Positions 44,918 through 55,065 of a stretch of DNA of 64,000 nt are shown here, piece by piece (within the stretch, counting starts at the first letter, position 1; every line of letters starts with the position of its first letter). The notes under the pieces are model-generated. The model saw only the letters and a list, made by a program, of their open reading frames with translations. It was not told where the DNA came from and made no database searches. The position numbers were made by a program, and so were the translations under genes. Source of the stretch: Crocodylus rhombifer (Eukaryota > Chordata > Crocodylia > Crocodylidae); assembly GCA_038503035.1 (NCBI GenBank), contig JAVSML010024320.1, positions 642,375 through 706,374 on the forward strand, given 5' to 3'.

Positions 44918-45280
44918 GTAGGTGGGAGATGTCCACTCCATATATGTGGATGGCAAATTCAGCCATTTTTTCTGGGTGTTCAAAACCAGAGCCTTAGCCT
45001 TTTATACAGGGGTAAATCTGAACTGACCCAGATTCAGACTTCCCTAGCATCTGGGAGTATGGAGATTTATTTAGTAAAGGAAGAGAAAGGGTGACTCATA
45101 TGGTGGAGTATACGATGTGGGGGTAAAATTACAGTTTTAAACTGGATGACTTTTGTAGTTTCCTAGGTAATTTCATCACACGTTAGAATTAGTGCATACC
45201 AGCAAAGTCACTCCTCTCCAGTACCACCTCGGGTACCTTTCTGGTTGCCACCACTGCAGCACTTGGGTCATGACACATGA
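44918..45280. other. Unassigned stretch
   Basis: Nothing recognised. Confidence 0.4.
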
Positions 45281-45362
45281 GTAGAAAGCAGAATTGATTA
45301 CCACCTTGTAGACTAACCAAAGTAGGAGGTGTGTGTGTGTGTGTAGTTAGTCTGAAGTACTA

Positions 45363-45411
<49 letters not shown>

Positions 45412-45439
45412 ATCACCAATATAGATCATCATGTGATCT

Positions 45440-45507
<68 letters not shown>

Positions 45508-45640
45508 GGAGAGGGAGAGATCACATGATGATCTATATTGGTGATTATATATATACAACAAGCTTTCATGAGTGGAGACTCCCTTCATCAGATGCTGCCT
45601 TTTAGTTGACTTCAAAATAACACGGCTAACTATGTATCTT
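45281..45640. repeat. Composite repeat carrying nested microsatellites
   Basis: CACCTTGTAGACTAACCAAA before and ACAAGCTTTCATGAGTGGAG, CCCTTCATCAGATGC after the microsatellites resemble, in reverse, a reptile repeat with CATCTGATGAAG, GAAAGCTTATG and TTAGTCTCTAAGGTG. AATAACACGGCTAACTATGT at 45617 is a further piece in the opposite sense. Between them lie (GT)n at 45329-45344, (CT)n at 45366-45394 and (AT)n at 45394-45411, followed by the palindrome listed separately. Confidence 0.45.
45402..45555. repeat. Near-perfect 154-bp palindrome of AT, CT/GA and unique sequence
   Basis: The centre is an 18-base TA run at 45471-45488. Outward, (CT)10 on the left faces (GA)9 on the right, then CCCTCTCCC/GGGAGAGGG blocks. 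Next comes a unique 26-base segment (AATCACCAATATAGATCATC and ATGTGA on the left) that is mirrored exactly at 45521-45546, then AT runs. The only difference between the 78- and 76-base arms is one dinucleotide. The minus-strand frame of Leu-Ser and Arg-Glu repeats here is a by-product. Confidence 0.95.
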
Positions 45641-45699
45641 GACTCATGAGGAGAAAACCAGCTTGGGTCCTGTACACAGAATAGAAGGAAAAACACTAA

Positions 45700-45790
45700 T
45701 GTCCAGATTTACAAAGGTATTTAGGTGCCAACCCCCCACTTAAATTAATAGGAGTTAGATGCCCAAGGACCTTTCTCCACTTTAGGCCTG
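45700..45790. repeat. Short palindromic repeat, family R2
   Basis: CCAGATTTACAAAGGTATTT and AGGTGCCAACCCCCCACTTA, then AGGAGTTAGATGCCCAAGGA, form a loosely inverted arrangement that I recall as common in reptile DNA. A related fragment lies at about 52740-52840 (GCCCAGATCCTCAAAGTTAT). Confidence 0.4.
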
Positions 45791-46726
45791 AAGCTGGGAC
45801 ATGGGAAGGATTGAGAAAGTGAGATGGCAGTTTCAATTTTGCAGTAAAAATAGAAATGATTATACTAAGATGATAAATTGTTTTCTTTGGGTTAAAATAG
45901 TGCTGGAAAAGTTTTTTTCTGTCTGCTTCTTGACATTTCCCTGTTCCTGTAGGAATTCCCATTTAGCCTAATTAGGCTCTGTTTCTTCTTCATTTGGGCT
46001 CCATAACTCATTAGCTTCCAGCTGGGCAATGCATGATTCTAAGATGTCTAATTACCTTCTTCTCACAGACATCCTGACCGCCTCTGGTCAAAAAAATGCT
46101 GATCTATCTAGTCCCTTCAGCTGATCTGAACTGATCTTGAAAATAAGTCCCATCATTAGCCCCTTCTGATTTTGTCCATCATTTCCACTTATTTTCCCTG
46201 GCCAAGATCAAGATAAAAGATAACCATATGCACAAGAAAATAAAGACATATGACCCAGAGTTAGCATCCTAAAAGGGAAGCACTCCTTGAGTCCATTGGT
46301 CTGGTTATACATTACTGAATTGAAGGCAGGTAGTGAAGACTGGCCTGGCACAAGGGCTATGGTAATTACATGGGCAAAAGTTTGTTAGGCGTCTACAGTG
46401 CCAGGGGTCTATAATTCGATTGCAGCTGAAAGTATTGGCCTGTGGCCTAGAACCACCCTGAGACTCATGACTGTTTATGAAAGCAAACACCAAAGTAAGA
46501 GTTAATAAGCAAATCTATATTATAAGCCAAATGTATGAACAATCATAACAACATGAATGAATCAACAACCATTGAACATAACACTATATACAATATGTAC
46601 GGAGAGCAGTACTGGCCCCTTTGCATGCCTATACTGACTGAATAGTGTTTCAGGCCCCACTTTCTTTGGTTACCAACAGAAGTTCCCTTTTGGCTAGGAA
46701 CAGCAGTTATATGTAAACTGAGTTAA
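45791..46726. other. Unassigned stretch
   Basis: No repeat or exon recognised. Confidence 0.4.
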
Positions 46727-47055
46727 GTGATCTGAAACTGGTTTAAATCTGTAACAAAACAGAAGTTCAATGCCAAAAATGGCTAAAACTGGTTTAAGAT
46801 AAACCTGGTTGGATATAGTATCAGACTTAACTGATTTAGGTCGAACCAATTTATAGAACTTCTGTCCCAGACCCCTTCCTGGTTCAAATTAACTAACAGT
46901 CCCAGAACATCCCAGTCCCTACCTTGCTGCCTGGGGAGGGAGGTCGCGTGCACCACCGCCACTGCGCACCAGCCCCTTCCAGTGGGCTCAGCGCCTAGTG
47001 GCTTGCTGCCTGGTGGAGAGAGGCAGCATGCAGTGCTGAGACTGCTTAAACTATG
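46727..47055 (+). mobile_element. TIR element, TAA-flanked family H, copy B (partial)
   Basis: GAAACTGGTTTAAATCTGTA, AACAGAAGTTCAATGCC, GATAAACCTGGTTGGATATA, CCAATTTATAGAACTTCTGT and AGACCCCTTCCTGGTTCAAA follow copies A and C in order. The GC-rich interior begins near 46920 and the right half is lost, replaced by a CR1 fragment at 47058. Termini and target duplications cannot be set. Confidence 0.6.
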
Positions 47056-47057
47056 AC

Positions 47058-47170
47058 CTCCAGAACAGTGCTGGACACAGTACTCCAGCTGCGGCCTGAC
47101 CAGTGCCACGTAGAGAGGGAGAATCACCTCCTTGGACCTGTTTGTGAAGCATCTATGGATGCACAACAAG
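47058..47170 (-). mobile_element. Short CR1 fragment
   Basis: In reverse it encodes [20 protein letters not shown] and [11 protein letters not shown], the same block as in the CR1 at 35.3 kb. Only about 110 bases survive. It interrupts or truncates copy B of the TIR element. Confidence 0.75.
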
Positions 47171-47754
47171 GTGCCTTATTTCAGTGTTTAAGCAAATTGT
47201 CAGTGAAGTGCATGTGCATGTGTGTGTGCATGCACACATGGCATCGTACCATTACATTTTCATTTCAGAAAAATGGGAATCTAACTTCCAAAATAGTCAC
47301 AATGGAAATCTTTTACCTCCATTAAAATCTATTAAACATTTTCACCTGAGTTTCAGTAAGGTAAATCAGACTAACTCCACAAAAGCTAATGGTGTTACTC
47401 CAAATTTACACCAAGTAATGCAGAGTGGAATTGTAATATATGGCAGCTACATAAAAAGTAAGATCTGGGCCCGGAGAATGCACAGAATGGGTGTGGCACA
47501 TAAAGGGTTAAGTATCTTGCAATAAAAGTGACTATAGAAATGTTTGAGCTAGCTTCAAAGTAGCCATAGTGGGCACCAGTGCGGTCTAAAACTGGCACGT
47601 TGTTGCTCAGCTTAGACTGAGGCTACATGAGGATAACTTAAAGTTCTATATCACTATAAATACATTTCTCCCAATACCCCAGCTAGTTAGTTTAAGCCTA
47701 CCTTGGATCTCTTCCCTATGAATTCCTTCTGAATCCTTTATTTTGATTTACCCT
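47171..47754. other. Unassigned stretch
   Basis: TTAGACTGAGGCTACATGAG near 47611 hints at a MITE terminus, but no partner was found. Confidence 0.35.
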
Positions 47755-49712
47755 TTGGCTAACCAGGGTCATTCAGGATACCTTAAGGGCAAAAAAAGTA
47801 GTATACAGGAAGTGGAAGCAGTGGGTAGCTAGCAAAGAGGAGTATACTTCCTTGGCCTGCACCTGCAGGGTGTCAGTCAGGAAGGCAAGGCAGCTCTAGA
47901 ACTCAGGCTGGCGGCAGGGATTAAGGACAATAAAAAGTCCTTCTTTAGGTACATTGGGAGCAAAAAGAGGGTGCAGGGTAGCATAGGACCCCTACAGGAC
48001 AGGCAGGGGGGCTTAGTGATGGATAGCAGAGACAAGGCAGAGCTCTTCAATGAGTTTTTTGCCTCTGTCTTCTTAAATAGGAATCTATATAAACCTTCAA
48101 TATGTATGATGGACATCACAAGGGGAACATCAGCCAACCAACTCTCAGTGCCGACACAGTAACAGGACACTTGGAGGGACTGGACATGTTCAAATCACCA
48201 GGACCAGAGGGACTCCACCCATGGGTAATGAAGGAATTAGCGAGTGTCATAGCTGAACCACTAGCAAAGATATATGAGCACTCATGCTGCTCAGGTCAGG
48301 TCCTGGAGGCTTGGAAGAGGGCCAATGCCATCTCAATCTTTAAGAAGAGAAGGAAGGAGGATCTGGGGAACTATAGACTGCTCGGCCTTACTTCTAGCCC
48401 AGGTTAAATCCTAGAAAAAATTATCAAGGAACACATCTGTGGGAGCCTGCTGACTAATGTGATGCGGAGGGGTAACCCAACCTGACTAACCTAGTTTCTT
48501 TTTACAACAAGGCCACCAAATGTTGAGATGCAGGAGTCAAGGTGTATGTTACCTATCTGGACTTCAAGAAGGCCTTTGACAAGGTATCCCATACCATCCT
48601 TATTAATAAACTGAGGGGATTTGCCTTGGATGATTTTACAGTAGAATGGGCAGCAGACTGGCTCAGGGGTGGCACTCAGAGGGCGGTGGTGGATAAGTCA
48701 GTGTCAACCTGGAAAGATGTGTGCAGTGGAGTCCGTCAGGGCTCAGTTCTGGGGCCAGTGCTGTTCAACATCTTCATCAGTGATCTGGACGAGGGTGTGG
48801 GAAGCACCCTGCTCAAATTCGTGGATGACATAAAAATATGAGGTGAGCTAACACCCTGGAGAGGAGGAACAAGATCCAGGCTGACCTCGACAGGTTGGGG
48901 AAGTGGGCAGACAGCAACAGGATGCAATTCAATAAGGACAAGTGCAAGGTGCTATATCTAGGGAGAAAAAACTGCCATCAGACCTACAGGCCGGGGTGGC
49001 AACCTTCTCAGCACCACTGAGGCTGAAAGAGATCTTGGAGTCACTGTTGACTCCAGGATGAATATGAGTCATCAACGTGATGATGTAGTCGGCAGAGCCA
49101 ATCACACCTTATCGTACATCTGTAGGTGATTCACAAACAGGTCCAGGGAGGTTATTCTCCCTCTCTACACAGCACTAGTCAGGCTGCAGCTGGAGTACTG
49201 TGTCCAGTTCTGGATGCTGCAGTTCAAGCAGGATGTGGACAACCTGGAGAGGGTCCAAAGAAGAGCCACTCGTCTGATTGGAAGCCTGCAGGGAAGGCCC
49301 TATGAGGAAAGGCTAAGGGACCGTAACCTCTTCAGCCTCTCCAAGAGAAGGCTGAGAGGGGACCATGTGGTGGCATACAAATTCATAAAGGGAGAGCAAC
49401 ACGAAGTAGGCAGTGATCTGTTTACCAGGGCACCCCTTGGAACAATAAGCCATAAGCTATTGGAGAGTAGGTTTAGACTGAACATTAGAAAAAGGTTCTT
49501 CACAGTTAGGGTTGCCAGGATTTGCAGTGGGCTTCCAGGGGAAGTGGTGCTCACCCCATCCTTGGGGGTCTTCAAGAAGAAACTGGACAGGCACCTGGCT
49601 GGGATCACACAATCCCAGGTTTGGTGACCCTTTTCTTGTCTGGCAGGGGTAGGGGGTCCGGCTAGATGGCCCACTGAGGTCCCTTCCAACCCTAGTATCT
49701 ATGATTAAAAAG
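47755..49712 (+). mobile_element. CR1 LINE, longest copy, ORF2 with dead RT and complete 3' end
   Basis: The copy starts upstream of the RT (KVVYRKWKQWVASKEEYTS-like; KSFFRYIGSKKRV and AELFNEFFASVFLNRN). The RT follows: FKSPGPEGLHPWVMKELAS, EAWKRANAISIFKKRRKEDL, motif [15 protein letters not shown] (Asp kept), [20 protein letters not shown], then LKFVDDIKI where FADD is expected. Frame 49214-49627 gives 137 codons of C-terminus (ERVQRRATRLIGSLQGRPYE). Stops at about 47895, 48408 and 48841 and a frameshift near 48527 break the ORF. The 3' end CCCTTCCAACCCTAGTATCT plus ATGATT is canonical. No endonuclease domain is present. Confidence 0.92.
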
Positions 49713-51494
49713 AGTGGTCTCATTTTCAGAGGGGTAGAGCACGTGCATCTCCTACTGACTTGGATGGCCTGGGTGAGCATGAGCATCTTTTTCTGTTACA
49801 AAGTTATACTTATCAATGACACTAATAGAGCTATATATGGACATAGATATGACATCAGTGGCCAATTAGAACTCCAATTTTCTGTCAACATTTTGATATC
49901 TCTGAATACCATTGAAAGTCAGCTATTTGAATTCGGATATAAACTGGGATTCGAGAGGTACACATTTTTAAAAATGACTTGTGAGCCTAAATCCCATTTT
50001 CTAAAAAATTTTTTTTTCTGAAGAATGTTTAGACTTTTTGCCAGCCATTGATGTTGCCAGGCATGATTACAAAAGGCAGAGCAATGCTGCAGTGGAGTTG
50101 CAATTGAGGTGTCTTCAACTTTAATTGTCCTGTAAGTTGTCAGCTGCTGACCAGACAATATATCCCATGATACTCTGCTTTCTCACCACTCAAGAAGAGC
50201 ATCTCATAGGATGCTCTGACTATGATGCATCACAAGGCAGATCATTTTCAGAACAAAATATTTAAATATTTAAGCATGTGATTTTGACAAAATATCATTA
50301 TTTATCATGAAAAGCAGACAATTTCTACAATAATTCATATTGTCAAAATGCAGTTTTCCAGTCTCACTAGCTTTCAGTAAAGCTCTTAAGTGCCTAAGCC
50401 ACTTGTGAATATGGGACTTACAAACTTAAGGCAAAAGGAATATAAACAGTGTGTTGACTGTTCTCAGGAAACTATCATTGTGCATTTCCTTACTTTGCAG
50501 TAAATGAAATCTAACCCACGTTAGCTTAAACTTATTCCACTGATGGGTAAGTGGCCATAGTGTAAGAGCCTGCACATAGTTACTAAGACAGTGAGACTCT
50601 CTGCTCTCACTTGCCTCATAGTAACCTGTCCATGTGCCCATGCCTAAAATCACTTAGGAACTTTTGAACGTTATAGTTTAGGAGCTTAATTTCAAGTGCT
50701 GAACTTGACTACTCCATGTGTCTGTATTCTGCACTTATGTCAGACTTCTAACGTTTAAATTTCAGCTGACACAGACACAACTGAGTTTATTCATTCCTAA
50801 AAAGAAAAAAAAAATTGGATTCTGCTATTCAAATGATCAGCTGATGCAAGGTCCTTTTTAGTATTTCAAAAGAATTAATCTGGTCTAAAAAAACTACCTG
50901 CCTCCTTCTCCCCCCTTCTTCCCCCCTCCCATCTTCTCCTTCTAAGAAGGAGCTGTGTTTTTTTTAATTGGGTCAGTCTATGTTTTTGTCCTGATGTGCC
51001 AACAATGGGATAATATGATAGATTAAACCAAGGCAGTCACAATTAATTCCTAAACAGGCTTAATTTAATTTTCCTTCTCAAATAAACCCAATTTACCTCC
51101 GTGGAGGTGTGACACGTCTGATTAGACACAGAAGTGCTGGGAGCAGCCATGCTTAGAGAGAGTGCTCTGTGCACAATGTGATAAGAGATCAAAGCCAACA
51201 AAACTCCTCAATATTTTTATTAGAAATAATTCAAAGAAACCTCCATTTCAAATGTCCCTCTGTAACGCCTTTAATTGGAGAGATAATAACTTTGGATCCT
51301 GGTGGAGGAGAAGGGTCAGAGGCCAGACTTCATTTAAGCAATGGAATTATGGAAATTAGAAAGGCTAGTTAGGGTAAATAGTCTTTGTCATCTCCATGTT
51401 AGCTTGGTTTTAGAATGCTTGGCATTCAGCTCATGAGGAGTATGTCAAACAGAGGATGCCAGCACAGATGGGTCTACTGAATGCCTCAGAGTCA
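49713..51494. other. Single-copy-looking stretch; candidate conserved non-coding segment
   Basis: No repeat was recognised. 50950-51370 is unusually free of low-complexity sequence and holds several homeodomain-type TAATT words (CACAATTAATTCC, CTTTAATTGGAG) and ACACGTCTGATTAGACA. This is only suggestive of a regulatory element; the short frames at 51162-51372 look non-coding. Confidence 0.3.
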
Positions 51495-51657
51495 GGTTCT
51501 ACAAAGTAATTTTACATCTCCTTCACTGGAGGTTTTGAAGAAGAGGCTGGGTTGCCATCTATCTGGGGTGGCTTTGGAACAGCAAATCCTGCATATATGC
51601 AGGGGGTTGGACTTAGAGGACCTTTGAAGTCCTTCCACCCCTGTGATTTTGTCATTT
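51495..51657 (+). mobile_element. CR1/L3-type LINE 3' end
   Basis: CTTCACTGGAGGTTTTGAAG, GAAGAGGCTGGGTTGCCATC, GCAGGGGGTTGGACTTAGAG, GACCTTTGAAGTCCTTCCAC and CCTGTGATTTTG follow the L3/CR1 terminal layout (SLEVLKKRLG-type end of ORF2, then 3' untranslated sequence). Confidence 0.7.
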
Positions 51658-53501
51658 TAAAGCTCTTCTTCCCTCTACTTTTACCCCAGGCAAGGCATAA
51701 CTCACACCCTCTCCACTAACAAATTTCCACACTTTTAAAATACTGATGTTTTCTCTCTGGCTGCTGGGGGTTTGGTCAGTGTGTATGAATTGTACCCCAG
51801 TTCTTTAGATATGTATAAGCCATTTCTCCAAAGCAACATCTATGACATCATCTGATTCACCAGAGTCAAATATTTCAGACAATGTGGAAATTTAACGGTG
51901 AAGGTTACATTTAAACATTTCAGTGCACATGAAAGAAAGTCCTTTCAGTCTGAAAGATCAAATCCATTCAAATTTTGATCAAGTAATAACAGTGCATTCC
52001 TCGATTCTGACAATACACCATGAAGGAGTATTAGAAAGCACAAGCCTGAAATTATGAGCAGTTTTAAGTGTCCAAGAAGTGTAATGACCACTGCGATGGT
52101 CTGGAGGGAGAGAAATTTATTGCTAATAGGAGGCTATACTTCTAGATGAAAATAAGAATAGTGCCAAATACAGGTGTAAACCAATCAGGAAGTTCCAACT
52201 ATGCCAGTATTCTAAAGCCTCTCATATTATTGTCATACTTAGAGAAGGGCCTAAATCTCTCCACTTGGTTCAAGTACTGTTGAGCTTCAAAAAACTTTGG
52301 ACTCAGATACAGACTTTACCGGCCAGATCCATTTCTAGTTACACTGTATCTTTGGACAATTTGTTGAACACCACAGCTTGATTCTCAATGAAACAGCATC
52401 AATTTTATATTTCCCCAATGCCACAGAACTCCAGAAATAGCCCTTGGAGAAGACTTTTCTGGTTGCCTTGGGCACAGTTAGGTTAACATACGGGTTTTAT
52501 GCCAACCCAAGTACCCCTTCTGTGGGGGAAGGGTGGCCCATATTGCACTGCACTACTGCTATTCTCTACTTGTGACCCATAACAAAGACTTGGAAATAGA
52601 ACATAATTCAAAGAAGCCTCAGGACTGAACTAACATACAGCAGGCTCCTAAATGGTTTCAAGATAGAGAGTTCAGAAATATTGTTTGAATCAGTCTTTGC
52701 CACATGCCTTCCCACCCTATCTCTGCCCCAAGAGCAAAGACTGAGGCCCAGATCCTCAAAGTTATTAGAATGGAAGTTAGTGGCCTAATTACCTGTGACA
52801 TGTTGAGCCAGAATTACTGAAAATCAGGCCCTCAGATTCCGACTGATCAACCTGATGGATTCATTAAGGGTGTTTACTCATTTGAATGCCCTCATTAAAT
52901 TCCCAACAAGATGCATGCAGTGTGTTACTATCCTCAGTACAGGTTTGCTCATGCTGGGCTGTGGGGAAAATTAACCTGTGCAGAGCTCCAGACTGTTGTG
53001 GCTAAGCTGGTTCCAGTACCTGAGCTAGGTAGCTTAAAGTTGGCTTGGGCATTTCTATGCTGCACTACAATTATAGGACATACCCACAGACATTCTGAGT
53101 GAAATACTGATGCCACTGAAGTCAATGGTAGAACTGTCATGGACTTCAGTACAATCCAGATTTCGATATTAATGTGGATACCTGCAGCAGAGTCCTCCAA
53201 CTGTCCTCTCAGTCTTCCCCATGGATTGCCTATTCGTTCTCTGGCTGCCTGGTACCACTGTCTATCTCCTTAGTGTTTTGTTCTTTCATTCCAAAGTTAA
53301 TGTTATTTTTATTGCAGGGGAGGAAGTAAAAATTATCCCTAAATCAATAACTAAGTTGTTCAGAAGAGACCCTGGTGACCCAGTGTGAATTACACCAGTG
53401 GCAAACCTTTAAAAATCTCTAGATAGCTTTCTTGCTCCCCTCTTGCCTCAATCTTTGTGGCAAAAGGGGAAACTTTTATGTGGTATTAAGAACTGTGTCT
53501 T
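51658..53501. other. Mostly unassigned stretch
   Basis: 52740-52840 carries an R2-type fragment. 52970-53075 (GCTGGTTCCAGTACCTGAGC, GGTAGCTTAAAGTTGGCTTG) looks like the interior of a MITE without termini. 53105-53165 is R3-like. No exon is supported. Confidence 0.4.
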
Positions 53502-53504
53502 TAA

Positions 53505-54574
53505 GGCTAGGGACAGACATTACACATGAACCAGAAGCTGGTTTAAACCTGTAACAGAACAGATGTTCAGTGCACATAAACCAGTTTGAAAATGGCTGAA
53601 ACCAGTTTGAGATAAACCTGGTTGAATGTAGTGTCAGACTTAACTAATTTGGGTCAAATCAGTTTATGCAATGTCTGCCCCAGACCCCTTGCTGATTTAA
53701 AATAAACCAGACATCCCCAGCATCCCAGCATGTTCTCTAGAATAGGTGGGGCTCTCTGCTCTACAGCAGGGCTAGTTCGTCCCCTCTGCTCCCTGGCTGG
53801 AGCTCCGGCAGAACTGCAGGCACAACAAGGTCTGCCTGGCTTCCCCCTGTCGTACTCCTACCCGTCGCTGCTCACTACTTGCTGCTCAAGCAGGAAATCC
53901 TCCCCTCCCTCCCATCTCCCACAGCAAGGAACCCAGCCCCACCAGCCCTAGGCATGTGGTATGCTAGCTAATGCAGATGTGTGTGTGTGTCCATTTTCAG
54001 TGGACAGAACAGTGAATGCTTAGAGCTGTTTGGAGCTAATGGAGCTTGAAGTAATGGAGAGAGGCTATGGTTTTTCTGATCTGGTGATAAACACTGTTAT
54101 CATCCCCCTGCTGGCTTGCTGGCCTGTCAGTTTGCTGCAGACAATATACAGAAGCAGGGAGAGAGATTGAAAATCTCCATATCATCAACAGATGCATGTG
54201 CTGCACACCCTCCCCCACCCCCCTTTGCCTCAGAGTGCTAGCAAGGGGTTGGGGGCTGACAGTACCCCTGCCCCTTGAGCAGCCAGCAGGGAAAAGCCTG
54301 GGATGGTGCAAGCAGACCTCCCTAATTAGAGGTCCTGCTAAGACCTGGCCATGTCCCCCCACCCCCATCAGTTCAGCACTATACAAGGTAAGGGAAGCCT
54401 GCTCTAGCACCACCACCCCCCAGCTTCTAGCCTGAGCCACTGCAAGCATGTGCCTGAATTTCCTCAGTCTAGAGGAGATGTCTGTTACAATCCAGTTCAG
54501 CCTAGCCAGGTTAGACTAACCTGCAAAGATTGAATCAGTTCAGGCTCAGGCTTTTTGAATGTCTGTCCCTAGCC
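53505..54574 (+). mobile_element. TIR element, TAA-flanked family H, copy C with perfect 17-bp TIRs
   Basis: Both ends read GGCTAGGGACAGACATT inward from the flank, identical over 17 bases, with TAA at 53502-53504 and 54575-54577. The 1070-base body starts with the shared AGAAGCTGGTTTAAACC and GTAACAGAAC blocks. It then has a longer GC-rich interior than copy A and closes with CCTGCAAAGATTGAATCAG. Frames of up to 137 codons on the minus strand show no transposase motif. TAA targeting suggests PIF/Harbinger. The intact ends make it the youngest and best reference copy of the family here. Confidence 0.85.
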
Positions 54575-54577
54575 TAA

Positions 54578-54829
54578 GGGTCAAATGTCAGACCACAGCC
54601 TTAAACCTTAGACCTCAGCCTGACTAGCACAGTTACTCATACCAGCCTGCCACTCTATAGCTGACTACCTGGTCTGGCCTGAACCCTCCAGAGTCTAGCC
54701 CTCTGCCCCCACTCCTAATCACGAGAGTGGCTGGTAAGGGCCAGCCAACCCTCCTCTCCACCCACAGAAACCCCTAAATAGGAACAGGGAGTATCTTGGC
54801 AGTGGGGCTTAATCTGATTTCAGACTGCC
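54578..54829. other. Unassigned stretch
   Basis: Nothing recognised. Confidence 0.35.
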
Positions 54830-55065
54830 TTGCTGGGCCCTCTGCCCTGGCTTCTTGGCCCGTCTTTCTCTCTGCCTGATACCCTGGCTTCCCAACTTGG
54901 TCTGTTCTTTAAACCTGTTCTCAGAGTGACCCCCTGGTTTCCTAACCCAGCCTATCCCTGGAAGCTGCTTGTTCTTCCTGACCTTGGTTGGTACCTCAAC
55001 CCCCAAGTAGCCCAGACGTGGCTGCCCGTGTCCCAGTGTGACACCATACTTCCCAGACTAAAGAT
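54830..55065. repeat. Degenerate tandem repeat, possibly LTR-like
   Basis: CCCTGGCTTCTTGGCCCGTC, CCCTGGCTTCCCAACTTGGT, CCCTGGTTTCCTAACCCAGC and TTCTTCCTGACCTTGGTTGG form loosely repeated units of about 35-50 bases. Similar CTTGGTTCCTGAC repeats occur in some reptile LTRs, and the block ends CCAGTGTGACA. No partner LTR or retroviral gene was found, so the LTR reading is a guess. Confidence 0.35.

Noticed and set aside
3564..45600. CRISPR-like arrays or phage-type systems
   Set aside because: The only short tandem arrays are microsatellites, one minisatellite and a duplicated unit. None has spacer-repeat architecture, and the DNA is vertebrate.
45313..45696. 127-codon minus-strand frame with Leu-Ser and Arg-Glu repeats
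   Set aside because: It is a translation of the CT/AT/GA microsatellite palindrome.
54830..55065. Solo LTR of an endogenous retrovirus
   Set aside because: Only loosely repeated CTTGG/CCTGG units and a TGTGACA end are seen. No TG...CA boundaries with target duplications, primer site or polyadenylation layout could be set, so it is listed only as a degenerate tandem repeat.
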